From Paraburkholderia sp. HP33-1 (GTDB lineage Bacteria; Pseudomonadota; Gammaproteobacteria; Burkholderiales; Burkholderiaceae), in NCBI RefSeq assembly GCF_021390595.1, contig NZ_JAJEJR010000002.1, positions 1,364,001 to 1,428,000 of the forward strand: a stretch of 64,000 bases of DNA, read 5' to 3'. The notes beneath the pieces were generated by a model. The model ran no database searches and was not told where the DNA came from. It saw only the letters and a list, made by a program, of their open reading frames with translations. Positions 19,116-27,408 of the stretch are shown here, one piece after another; positions within the stretch are counted from its first letter, which is position 1, and each line of letters begins with the position of its first letter. A program made the translations under genes and the position numbers.

Positions 19116-19462
19116 TCGTTCAGCGGCGCCTGATCCAGGCGCTGATGCACACACTTTCCGGCAATCGCCTCATGACAGTTCGATGACGAGGCCGCACGCA
19201 AAACGCGCCGGCCTCGTTTTGAGCGCATGGTCAAGATTTCTTCATACCTCGGAATGAGCGGTAGCGCACACAATCCAGGGGCCAACCGCGTTGACGTCAC
19301 CGGTGAAACGCCACATATTGCAAACAGCATAAACGTAGGCGCTGCCTAAGTCGTGGCGACACTCCGGCGCATGTGGATCGTGATTCCGCGGACCTGACCC
19401 CCGCCTCAACGCGATCCGGAGCATGCCTTCATGGCATCGTTTTCCAAAGGTGGGTCCACAGC
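19116..19462. other. Intergenic region with terminator
   Basis: About 350 bp after the exporter gene. It contains the intrinsic terminator at 19187-19220 and otherwise no supported gene. In-frame sequence from 19373 to 19462 upstream of the zinc-ribbon gene looks like leader, not protein. Confidence 0.55.
19187..19220 (+). terminator. Intrinsic terminator after the DHA2 exporter gene
   Basis: Stem CGAGGCCG (19187-19194) pairs with CGGCCTCG (19209-19216), 14-base loop, then TTTT. Confidence 0.7.
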
Positions 19463-20560
19463 ATGTCCACCCAGACAACAACCGGCGAAAGCTTTCCAAC
19501 GCCCTGCAAACGCTGCGGTGGCGCCTTGTACCGGCAAGTCGACACCTGCCCTTACTGCGGCATGGCGCATCCGTTCGACCAGGACGATCTGCACAGGCGC
19601 ATGGGCATCCCAGGCAGCCGCGCGAGCGCCACGCACAAACCCCTGCCCCGATTCGACGACGAACTCGGCATAGCGGACAAACCCGCCATCGGCACTCCCG
19701 CGATGACGTCCGAACCGCTTTTGCCGACCGAGCCGATCAGTCACACGGCGCTCGTGTCGACCAACACCACGATCCCTCCTTATGAAGATCCGATGTATGC
19801 GCCACGCAACACTGCGCAGACGATCTGGCTCGTTTTGTACGTGATTGGCGCGGTTGTCGCGATCGGCCTGGCATATGTCGCCTATACGCTATTCAGTAAC
19901 GACGGCGAGTCGGAAGAAAAAGGCGTGGAGCAAATTACTCAGGATGCCAGAACGACGACTGGCATGATCGCGCCGCTTGCGTCTGCGCCAGTGGTGGCTC
20001 CAGCGCAGACCGCACATGCATCGACCGCGGTCAAGCCCGCGCCACCTGCTGTGGCCGAGATGGCGGCGAAGCCCACGCCCGTCGTGCCCGTCGCGCCCGC
20101 GGTTCCCGCGACACCTGCTGCGCCACCTGCCACACCGACGGTGGCCGCGACGCCCGTGCGGCCCGCGCCGCAATTCCACGACGCGGGACAAGCCTTGCAG
20201 GTCGCGCAGACCGCATTGCGCGCGAGCGATCTGTCCAAAGCGCAAGCCGCTCTCGCTGCCGCGCAAACGTTTCAACCGGGCAATAGCAACGCGCAGAGCC
20301 TTGCCGATCAGATGCGCCCACTCGTCCAGCGTCGCGATACTGCGCTACAGGCCGCGCAGGCTTGCGTTGCGCAGCAGTCGTGGCCGTGCGCACGAGAGCA
20401 CGCGAACGAGGCGCTCGCCATCGACAGCGGTAACGACGCCGCGAAAGTGATCCTCGAGCGCGTGATACGCGAGACCGGCTGGGCGCCGTTGCCTGCGCCG
20501 CATGCAGCGACCACGGGCGCCGGCACGCAAGCGAACGGCGAGCTTGTCGCGATCGCATGA
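19463..20560 (+). CDS. Zinc-ribbon, single-pass membrane protein with Pro/Ala linker and helical-repeat tail
   Basis: A 365-residue protein from the ATG at 19463, which is preceded by AAAGGTGGG. Order: N-terminal zinc ribbon CKRCGG...CPYCG (about residues 13-32), a disordered stretch, one transmembrane helix (TIWLVLYVIGAVVAIGLAYVAYTLF, near 120-144), a long Pro/Ala/Val-rich linker, then a helical TPR-like region (AGQALQVAQTALRASDLSKA through AREHANEALAID). The layout suggests a cytosolic zinc ribbon tethered to a periplasmic repeat domain that could bind cell wall or partner proteins. No characterised homologue is recognised. The downstream TAXI gene begins 243 bp later. Confidence 0.7.
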   Translation: MSTQTTTGESFPTPCKRCGGALYRQVDTCPYCGMAHPFDQDDLHRRMGIPGSRASATHKPLPRFDDELGIADKPAIGTPAMTSEPLLPTEPISHTALVSTNTTIPPYEDPMYAPRNTAQTIWLVLYVIGAVVAIGLAYVAYTLFSNDGESEEKGVEQITQDARTTTGMIAPLASAPVVAPAQTAHASTAVKPAPPAVAEMAAKPTPVVPVAPAVPATPAAPPATPTVAATPVRPAPQFHDAGQALQVAQTALRASDLSKAQAALAAAQTFQPGNSNAQSLADQMRPLVQRRDTALQAAQACVAQQSWPCAREHANEALAIDSGNDAAKVILERVIRETGWAPLPAPHAATTGAGTQANGELVAIA

Positions 20561-20803
20561 GGCAAACGTTCGAGTAATGCCCGCAGCGGCGATCGAGTGC
20601 GCCGTCGCGCAAAGAATATTGATCTGCATACCGAATCAAATGGCCGCCGCCTGTGCTGATTCGTACAGTAACGTGCGTCCTCTGCGGGGAAGCAGGCGGG
20701 CCGAACCTCGCAGCAGCCTGAGCTTGACATGGCAGCCGGATCACTGGTGCTTTCACGCGCCACGCGTGAAGCTGGATCAACCTGACCGATAGGTAGAAAG
20801 ACC

Positions 20804-21877
20804 ATGCTAAAGAGACTTCTCGCGGGATGGCTGGGGCTGATGGTGCTGGTCGCATGTTCACTGGCCGGCGCGGAACCGACGCACTACAAGATCGTCACCG
20901 GACCGGAGCGCGGCACCTATATCCAGATCGGTAACGACCTATCGAAATGGGTGGCCCAGCCGGTCGGCATCGACCTGGAGGTGGTGGCGTCGAAAGGGTC
21001 TGCCGAAAACGTGCAGCGCATGCGCTACGAGCCTGGTGTGAAGCTCGCGCTCGTGCAGTCCGACGTGTACCAGGCGTTCATCGACATGGCCAACTCGGGC
21101 AACTCCGATGCGGGCGCGACGATCCGGCCGCTGCGACTCATCATGCCGCTCTACGACGAGGAAATTAACGTCGTCGTGCGTGCGGATTCGCCGCTGAAAA
21201 CGCTAGCCGACATCAAGGACAAGACCATCAGCGTCGGCCTGCTAGGCAGCGGTACGGCGCAGTCGGCGACGACGCTCTATCGCCTGATGTTCGGCCAGCC
21301 CATTCCCGAGCAGAACGTCGCGCATCTGAGCAACGAGGACGCGCTCGCCTCGTTGATCGTGAAGAAGATCGACGTTGCGATCATCGTGGTCGGGCAGCCG
21401 GCGAATCTGTTCACCACCATGAAACCCGAGTTGCTGTCACAGCTGCGTCTGCTGCCCGCCGATCCCAACGCGCCCGAGACGGTCCGCGCGAAGCAGACTT
21501 ACTTTCCGACGACGATCCGCCAGAGCAGCTACCCAGACTGGCTGAAGGAAGACGTGCCGGGCCTGACCGTCAAAGCGTTTCTGGTCACCTACGATTACGG
21601 CTTGCGCGACACCGTCAGCAATCTGAATCATTTCGCCGACTCGTTGTGCGCGAACTTCGACAATCTGCAGGAGCATGGCCATCCGAAATGGAAACAGGTG
21701 AAGCTCGAATTGCCGACGCTCGTGCACGGCTGGAAGTACTACGGTCCAGTCGAGAAGCATCTGCGCGCGTGCCTCGCGAACCGCAGCGCGGCAATGAGCG
21801 CGGCGGCCGCGCAACCCGCGCCGAAACCGCACATGCCTTGCTCGGAAGAGGAACGGATGCTTCTGCTGTGCAAATAG
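20804..21877 (+). CDS. TAXI-family TRAP transporter solute-binding protein
   Basis: A 357-residue exported binding protein. The signal sequence MLKRLLAGWLGLMVLVACSLAGAEP could be cleaved by signal peptidase I, or lipidated at VAC. The mature part has TAXI landmarks: KIVTGPERGTYIQIGNDLSKWV, ASKGSAENVQRMR, LALVQSDVYQAFI and ISVGLLGSGTAQSATTLY. TAXI proteins feed a fused TRAP permease (DctQM-like) and often bind glutamate or related acids. No permease gene is next to this one, so it either works with a distant permease or has another sensing role. It converges on the MocR gene with 25 bp between stops. Confidence 0.85.
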   Translation: MLKRLLAGWLGLMVLVACSLAGAEPTHYKIVTGPERGTYIQIGNDLSKWVAQPVGIDLEVVASKGSAENVQRMRYEPGVKLALVQSDVYQAFIDMANSGNSDAGATIRPLRLIMPLYDEEINVVVRADSPLKTLADIKDKTISVGLLGSGTAQSATTLYRLMFGQPIPEQNVAHLSNEDALASLIVKKIDVAIIVVGQPANLFTTMKPELLSQLRLLPADPNAPETVRAKQTYFPTTIRQSSYPDWLKEDVPGLTVKAFLVTYDYGLRDTVSNLNHFADSLCANFDNLQEHGHPKWKQVKLELPTLVHGWKYYGPVEKHLRACLANRSAAMSAAAAQPAPKPHMPCSEEERMLLLCK

Positions 21878-21902
21878 CGTTGCGAGGAAGGCCGACAATC
21901 GA

Positions 21903-23333
21903 TCAAACGCGGCTGTCGGCCGACACGGCGCAGGTGTCCATCGCTCGTTGCAATGCCTCGTACACCTTCGGGCGATTGCATTGCGACACGTTGAAGCGCA
22001 GAAATCCCGTCGCCGTTTGCGACGCGCTGAACACGTTGCCCGGCGCGAACACGACGCCCGCCGTCATCGCATGACGCGCGATGTCGGCGGCATCGAGCGC
22101 AGCGGGCAAGCGCGCCCACACGAACAGACCCGCGCGCGGCCGGGTCCAGATGTCGAGGCCCGCATAGCCGAGACGCCTGACGGTCTCGCCCATCGCATCG
22201 GCGAGCTTCGCGCGCATCGCCTCGAGATGACGCCGATACGTGCCGTCGACGAGCATCCGATGCACGACGCTCGCCGCAAGCTGACCATTGCCGAACGACG
22301 TCGCGAGCTTCAGATCGATCAGCGGTTCGATCCACTCGGCGCGCGCGGCAATATAGCCGCAGCGTACCGCCGCCGACAACGTCTTCGAAAAACTGCCGAT
22401 CGACACCACGCGCGCGAGACCGTCGAACGCGGCGAGGCGCGGCGCGGCTTCGTCCTCGAAGTCGGCGAAGATATCGTCCTCGACGATCAGCAGATCGTGC
22501 TCGCCGGCGAGCTTCAGCAACCGGTGCGCGACGGCCGGCGCGAGCGTCGCGCCGGTCGGATTGTGGATCGCCGAGTTCGTCACGTAGAGCCGCGGACGCT
22601 GCTCGATCAGCACGCGCTCGAACGCGGCGAGATCCGGCCCTTGCGGCGTGTACGGCACGCTCGCGATCCGCACGCGATGCGCGCGCAGCAGCGCCTGAAA
22701 GTTGAAGTAGCACGGATCGTCGATCAGCACCGTGTCGCCGGGTTCGAGCAGGAAGCGGCACACGAGATCGAGTGCATTCGTGCCGCCGTCGGTCAGCACG
22801 ATCTGCTCGGGCGGTGCATCGACGCCGTGCGCCGAGAGCCGCCATGCGAGCTGCTGACGCAGCGCGGGCAAGCCGGCCGGGCTCGCGTAATCGACCAGCA
22901 GTGACTGCGGATCACGCGCGACCGCGCGCAACGCGCGGCGCACGCCGTCTTCCGGCAGCCACGAATCCGGCATCCAGCCGCAGCCGGGTTTCAGCACTTT
23001 CGAGCCGGTTTCTAGCGACTGCCGCGTGAGCCAGAGCGGATCGACCTCGCGATCGAGCCGCGGCCCGAGATCGGCGAGCGCGAGCGGCGGCGCATGGCCC
23101 GACACGAAGAAACCGGAGCCGCGCCGCGCGACGATCACGCCCTCGGCGACCAGCCGGTCGTATGCTTCCACCACGGTCGACTTCGACACGCCGAGCGTGT
23201 CGGTCATCGCCCGGATCGATGGCACGCGCGCGCCCGGCATCAGCGAGCGGCTCGCGATGCGCTCGCGCAGATTGTCCATCACGAGGCCGACGCGCGTGCC
23301 CGACACCGTCTCGTTATTCGCGTTTTCCGCCAT
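21903..23333 (-). CDS. MocR/GabR-type PLP-dependent transcriptional regulator
   Basis: A 476-residue fusion. An N-terminal GntR winged helix (VGLVMDNLRERIASRSLMPG, VSKSTVVEAYDRLVAEG, about residues 15-80) is joined to a fold-type I aminotransferase domain with the PLP-contact DD near 286-287 and Schiff-base lysine K317 in SIGSFSKTLS. These regulators sense an amino compound through PLP and commonly control the divergent gene. Here that gene is a DMT exporter beginning about 110 bp away, and the spacer holds a strong inverted repeat. The ATG at 23333 is chosen because the upstream extension would read through that repeat. Confidence 0.9.
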   Translation of the reverse strand: MAENANNETVSGTRVGLVMDNLRERIASRSLMPGARVPSIRAMTDTLGVSKSTVVEAYDRLVAEGVIVARRGSGFFVSGHAPPLALADLGPRLDREVDPLWLTRQSLETGSKVLKPGCGWMPDSWLPEDGVRRALRAVARDPQSLLVDYASPAGLPALRQQLAWRLSAHGVDAPPEQIVLTDGGTNALDLVCRFLLEPGDTVLIDDPCYFNFQALLRAHRVRIASVPYTPQGPDLAAFERVLIEQRPRLYVTNSAIHNPTGATLAPAVAHRLLKLAGEHDLLIVEDDIFADFEDEAAPRLAAFDGLARVVSIGSFSKTLSAAVRCGYIAARAEWIEPLIDLKLATSFGNGQLAASVVHRMLVDGTYRRHLEAMRAKLADAMGETVRRLGYAGLDIWTRPRAGLFVWARLPAALDAADIARHAMTAGVVFAPGNVFSASQTATGFLRFNVSQCNRPKVYEALQRAMDTCAVSADSRV

Positions 23334-23350
23334 CTGTACTGCTCCATGTT

Positions 23351-23376
23351 CAGTACAGTTTGTGCAAACTGTACTG
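23351..23376. promoter_or_regulatory. Inverted-repeat operator for the MocR-type regulator
   Basis: CAGTACAGTTT, four bases (GTGC), then AAACTGTACTG: a perfect 11-bp inverted repeat between the two divergent starts. An additional half-site TGTACTG lies at 23335-23341 adjacent to the regulator start. This doubled layout is common for MocR sites; binding is inference. Confidence 0.7.
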
Positions 23377-23443
23377 ATCTGTAGCTTACCGTTTTTGCCC
23401 CCGGCGCGCATCATGAGACTCTTTCAGCGCAGGGATGTTTGCA

Positions 23444-24331
23444 ATGGACAAAACAGGCAACGGCTGGCTCAGCGGTCTCGCGGGCGTACTGATTTTCAGC
23501 GGCTCGCTGCCGGCCACGCGGCTTGCCGTGCAGGGACTCGATCCGGTGTTTCTGACCGTGGCGCGCGCGACGATCGCGGGCATTCTCGGTCTGCTGCTGT
23601 TGCTGGCGTTCCGCGAGACGCGGCCCGCGCGGCGCGAACTGCTGCCGCTCGTGGTAGTCGCGCTCGGCGTCGTGGTCGGCTTTCCCTTGTTGACCGCGCT
23701 TGCACTGCGTCATGTCAGCGCCGCGCATGCGGTCGTGTTCATCGGCCTTCTGCCGCTCGCCACCGCGATCTTCGGGGTGCTGCGCGGTGGCGAACGGCCG
23801 CAGCCGGCGTTCTGGCTGTTTTCGGCGCTCGGCAGCGCCGCCGTGGCCGCGTTCGCGCTTCGCCACGGCATCGATGCGTCGCCCCTCGGCGACGCGCTGA
23901 TGCTCGCCGCGATCGTCGTATGCGGGCTTGGTTATGCGGAAGGCGCGCGGCTGTCACGTCACCTCGGCGGCTGGCAGGTGATTTCGTGGGCGCTCGTGCT
24001 GTCGCTGCCGCTGATGCTGCCGCTCGCCTGGTGGACGCGGCCCGCGTCGTTCGACGGTGTCGGCGCCGCCGCGCTGTGGGGACTCGCGTATGTGTCGCTG
24101 TTCAGCATGCTGATCGGCTTCGTGTTCTGGTATCGCGGGCTTGTGCTCGGAGGTATCGCGGCGGTCGGCCAGTTGCAGTTGTTGCAGCCGTTCTTCGGGC
24201 TGTTGCTCGCTGGCGCGCTGCTGCACGAGCAGGTACCGCCGTCGATGATTATCGTCACCGTGATCGTGGTCGCCTGCGTGGCCGGCGCACGGCACTTTTC
24301 ACGCGCGGCGCCGGTCCGGCCGGCAGTCTGA
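23444..24331 (+). CDS. DMT-family (EamA) transporter
   Basis: A 295-residue inner-membrane protein with ten predicted helices in two EamA repeats (for example GVLIFSGSLPATRLAVQGLDPVFLTVARATIAG in the first and ISWALVLSLPLMLPLAWW to the end in the second). DMT exporters of this kind usually export amino acids or metabolites. An alternative ATG at 23435 would add three residues; AGGG precedes the chosen one. It is divergent from the MocR regulator and shares its operator region, so the substrate is probably an amine or amino acid sensed by that regulator. Confidence 0.85.
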   Translation: MDKTGNGWLSGLAGVLIFSGSLPATRLAVQGLDPVFLTVARATIAGILGLLLLLAFRETRPARRELLPLVVVALGVVVGFPLLTALALRHVSAAHAVVFIGLLPLATAIFGVLRGGERPQPAFWLFSALGSAAVAAFALRHGIDASPLGDALMLAAIVVCGLGYAEGARLSRHLGGWQVISWALVLSLPLMLPLAWWTRPASFDGVGAAALWGLAYVSLFSMLIGFVFWYRGLVLGGIAAVGQLQLLQPFFGLLLAGALLHEQVPPSMIIVTVIVVACVAGARHFSRAAPVRPAV

Positions 24332-24449
24332 CGCGGGTTGGCCATCGCACGGCGAGCAGCCCTTTTCGAGATCGAATTGGGCGAGCCGCGGATCGATATG
24401 TCATCATTTCGTCGATTGGCTCAACCTTGGCCCCGCGCCGCGACTGACG

Positions 24450-25358
24450 ATGACGACCGCTTTTGCTCAAACCGTCGAAGCCCGTTTTGCCGAACTCACG
24501 CCGACCTCGAAACGCGTCGCCAGCTACATGCTCGCGAATCTCGACCGGCTCGGCCTCGAGACCGCCGACCAGATCGCGCAGCAAGCCGGCACGAGCGGCA
24601 TCTCGGTCGGTCGCTTTCTGCGCAGCATCGGCTATCGCAATCTCGACGATCTGAAGCGCGAACTGCGCGGCACGCAACAGCGCCCCTGGCTGATCACCGA
24701 CCGGCTCGACGCGTTCCGCCGTAGCGCGAGCGACAGCACGCGGACCGGCGAGCCTCATCAACCGAGCGCAGCGGACGGCTCCTCGCCGCGCGACGCCGCG
24801 CTCACCCAATCGCTCGAACTCGAGATTGGCGCGATCCAGCATGTGTACGAACTCGCGCGCTCGCCGGCCTTCGCGCGCGTCGCCGAGCGCATCGCGAATG
24901 CCGACGCGGTCTACATCCTCGGCATCCAGTCGACGCGCGGCATCAGCAACGCGTTCTACAGCTACCTCGAATACATCCGCCCGCGTGTGTTCTATTCTGA
25001 CGGCATGTCGGGTTCCTATGTCGATTCGCTGAACTCGGAATTCAGTGCACCGTACCTGATCGTCACCGACACTCGTGCCTATTCCACGATCGCGCGACGC
25101 TATTGCCAGGCGGCGTCGCGCCGGGGTCTGCCGTTCGCGCTGGTCACCGATATCTACTGTCCGTGGGCGCGCGAATTCGAAGGCGACCTGCTGCAAGTGA
25201 AGACCGACGTCGGTCAGTTCTGGGATTCGCTCGCGCCACTGACTTGCCTGTTCAATCTGCTGATCTCAGCGGTCGTCGAGCGGCGCGGGCCGGTTATCGA
25301 CGAACGGGTGGCGCGCAATCGCGAGTTGCAGAGCGAGTTCGATCAGTTCGATCTTTGA
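24450..25358 (+). CDS. MurR/RpiR-family transcriptional regulator
   Basis: A 302-residue regulator. The N-terminal HTH_6 domain (residues about 3-78: FAELTPTSKRVASYMLANLD, DQIAQQAGTSGISVGRFLRSIGY) is followed by a SIS sugar-phosphate isomerase domain (about 130-270: RIANADAVYILGIQSTRGISNA, FSAPYLIVTDTRAYSTIARRYC). The family senses phosphosugars or related metabolites. No sugar operon is adjacent; neighbours are a DMT exporter and a GNAT. It is probably a distant regulator or controls one of these. Confidence 0.88.
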   Translation: MTTAFAQTVEARFAELTPTSKRVASYMLANLDRLGLETADQIAQQAGTSGISVGRFLRSIGYRNLDDLKRELRGTQQRPWLITDRLDAFRRSASDSTRTGEPHQPSAADGSSPRDAALTQSLELEIGAIQHVYELARSPAFARVAERIANADAVYILGIQSTRGISNAFYSYLEYIRPRVFYSDGMSGSYVDSLNSEFSAPYLIVTDTRAYSTIARRYCQAASRRGLPFALVTDIYCPWAREFEGDLLQVKTDVGQFWDSLAPLTCLFNLLISAVVERRGPVIDERVARNRELQSEFDQFDL

Positions 25359-25496
25359 GGGGCGCGGCGGGGTGTCGCGCTCACTTAGGGCTCACGCTCA
25401 TGCGCCGATTTTTGACCCGCTTCAAATCCGCACCGGTGACAGGCATAGTGAAGGCTACTCTACGGCCGGACTGCACCGGCCACGACAGGACCACGC

Positions 25497-26078
25497 ATGA
25501 GCCTCACCCATCCTCCGCTCGACGCCCCACTTATCCGCGATGCCGCCGAAGCCGACCTCCCCGCGATCCAGGCGATCTACGCGCACCACGTGCTGACCGG
25601 CGTCGCGTCGTTCGAAGAGACCCCGCCATCAGTCGACGATCTGCGCGCGCGGCTCGCGGCGGTGCGCAGCCACGGACTGCCGTACATGGTCGCGGAGATC
25701 GATGGCGAGATTGCGGGCTATTGCTACGCGACGCTGTATCGCCCGCGTGCCGCCTATCGCAACACGATCGAAGATTCGATCTACGTGAACGATGCGTATC
25801 GCGGACGCGGCATCGGACGCGTGCTGCTGCAGGCGCTGATCGAACGTTGTGAGACCGGACCGTGGCGTCAGATGATCGCGGTGATCGCCGACGGCGGCAG
25901 CGGCGGCTCTCTGTCGTTACACACGCAACTCGGTTTCGAGTTGACCGGCACGCTCAAGGCTGTCGGCTACAAGCACGGCCGCTGGCTCGACACGACGCTG
26001 ATGCAACGCACGCTCGGCCGCGGTGCATCGACCCAACCGGACGACGTTTCAAGCGCGGCAAGCGGCACTCGCGACTAG
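25497..26078 (+). CDS. GNAT acetyltransferase, phosphinothricin N-acetyltransferase (Bar/Pat) family
   Basis: A 193-residue acetyl-CoA-dependent N-acetyltransferase. It begins IRDAAEADLPAIQAIYAHHVLTGVASFE, and has EDSIYVNDAYRGRGIGRVLLQALIE (acetyl-CoA pyrophosphate loop RGRGIG) and LHTQLGFELTGTLKAVGYKHGRWLDTTLMQ. This is the Bar/Pat/YncA pattern. Chromosomal relatives often acetylate methionine sulfoximine or similar amino acid analogues as well as phosphinothricin. AGGA lies before the start. Confidence 0.87.
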   Translation: MSLTHPPLDAPLIRDAAEADLPAIQAIYAHHVLTGVASFEETPPSVDDLRARLAAVRSHGLPYMVAEIDGEIAGYCYATLYRPRAAYRNTIEDSIYVNDAYRGRGIGRVLLQALIERCETGPWRQMIAVIADGGSGGSLSLHTQLGFELTGTLKAVGYKHGRWLDTTLMQRTLGRGASTQPDDVSSAASGTRD

Positions 26079-26182
26079 GCCCGCGCGCTGGTGGCGGCTT
26101 CTTGTCGACGCGCATCAAGTGAACGAGACGAACCACGGCGCCAGGGCCGGCGCGAAGAGCGCGCCGGCGCCGAACGCAAAAC

Positions 26183-26737
26183 CTAATGCGCGCGCGGCAA
26201 GCGCGTGAACAATGTCGGATAGTCGATTACGAGGCCATCACTATCCACGCTCAAATTCGCGGTAAATTCGCGAAAAATGCCTTCATAGCGGTACTCGCGA
26301 TTCAACTCGATGCACGTGTACGCCTGATCGACGCGCGTGACCTGCAAATCCGGCGTCGAGATATAGGCGACCTCGATCGGCTGACGCTCGCCTTGGGCCA
26401 GTTGCAGGCGGCGGATCGGCAACGTGTTGGTGTACGGTGTCGCGGCGATATCGATGTCGATGCAGCCCTCGATCGCACTCAGCGTGAGGCCGTGCCCGTC
26501 GTGCCAGTGGCCGTCGCCATCGCCATGCAATTCCACTTCGCCACCGCCGACGATCTTCAGCCGCGCGTAGCGCGTGCGCCATTGCGCGTCGCAGCGCACC
26601 GCGTAATGCAGCCCATATGCCTTGCCATAGCGCTGCCCGACCACGACGCTTTCGACGGCGAAGCCGTCATCGCGCGCATCGAATACCAGGTGTTCGATGC
26701 CATCGCCCTCTTCCGAGGCCCATCGCAATTCACGCAT
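26183..26737 (-). CDS. Putative glycolipid-binding domain protein
   Basis: A 184-residue beta-rich cytosolic protein resembling the putative glycolipid-binding family (PF06475): LRWASEEGDGIEHLVF, YGKAYGLHYAVRCDAQWRTR, IEGCIDIDIAATPYTNTLPIRRL, and TPDLQVTRVDQAYTCI. Members are about 180 residues, so it is full length. A GAGGAG ribosome site precedes the ATG. No partner gene gives a function; ligand binding is known only by family name. Confidence 0.75.
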   Translation of the reverse strand: MRELRWASEEGDGIEHLVFDARDDGFAVESVVVGQRYGKAYGLHYAVRCDAQWRTRYARLKIVGGGEVELHGDGDGHWHDGHGLTLSAIEGCIDIDIAATPYTNTLPIRRLQLAQGERQPIEVAYISTPDLQVTRVDQAYTCIELNREYRYEGIFREFTANLSVDSDGLVIDYPTLFTRLPRAH

Positions 26738-26998
26738 TGGTGTCTCCTCGCGAAACGGCGCAGCAGGCGCGCCGGGTTCTTATCGTAGCGCGAAAGCCCG
26801 TGCGCACGCAGCCACAATCATGTCGGGGACGTTCCAGACGGCCGACATGTCGGCCATCATGTGCCGCTCAGGTTTGATACCCCAGGCGCTCGCAGCCTTT
26901 CGGCGAGTCAGATCGCGTCATTCTGTCCTGGCTTCATTCATTAGTCAGTGGAGGAAAATCAACTAACGACCGGTGAGACAAGACGACTGGGAGGCAGC

Positions 26999-27256
26999 AT
27001 GGCAAAGAAATTTCCGTTGCACCCGATTCATCCTGAGCGGCTCTGTTGGGGCTGCGATCATTACTGTCAGGCCAATGACATGCGGTGCGGCAATGGACAG
27101 AGCCGAGCCCAGCATCCGTGCGAGTTGCTTGGCGATGACTGGTACGAGCACGGCGACTGGGGAATCGAAGTGGACAGCTCAGGAAAGTTCGTCACACAGG
27201 AAGAGTCACGCTCGACTCACCACCCTGAACGCCCCGCACGGCATGCCAGTGGGTAG
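26999..27256 (+). CDS. DUF3079 domain protein
   Basis: An 85-residue protein from the ATG at 26999, preceded by GGGAGG. The core MAKKFPLHPIHPERLCWGCDHYC, then CGNG and HPCELLGDDWYEHGDW, is the compact DUF3079 pattern with four Cys spaced as possible zinc ligands (CWGC...C...C). The C-terminal 25 residues are polar and poorly conserved in character. Function unknown; such proteins are small cytosolic and widespread in Burkholderiales. Confidence 0.75.
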   Translation: MAKKFPLHPIHPERLCWGCDHYCQANDMRCGNGQSRAQHPCELLGDDWYEHGDWGIEVDSSGKFVTQEESRSTHHPERPARHASG

Positions 27257-27302
27257 CACTAGCGAGACCAGCGCTTTCGACACATCAAAATGGCACGCCA
27301 AT

Positions 27303-27334
27303 AAAAAAAGCTGCGCACTCGACGTGCGCAGCTT
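27303..27334 (-). terminator. Intrinsic terminator for the porin transcription unit
   Basis: On the minus strand the stem AAGCTGCGCAC / GTGCGCAGCTT (27308-27318 with 27324-27334, loop of five) is followed by a run of T (A-run at 27303-27309 on the plus strand). It lies about 75 bp past the porin stop. Confidence 0.85.
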
Positions 27335-27408
27335 GCGAGACTGACGACGCGAAAAACCTGCGTCGATGTGGCGGCAAAACAACGCGCCGCCACGTATTCA
27401 GTAACTAT

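Noticed and set aside
21890..21921. GGCCGACA / TGTCGGCC hairpin between the TAXI and MocR genes as a terminator
   Set aside because: No T-run on either side and half of it lies in the MocR coding end.
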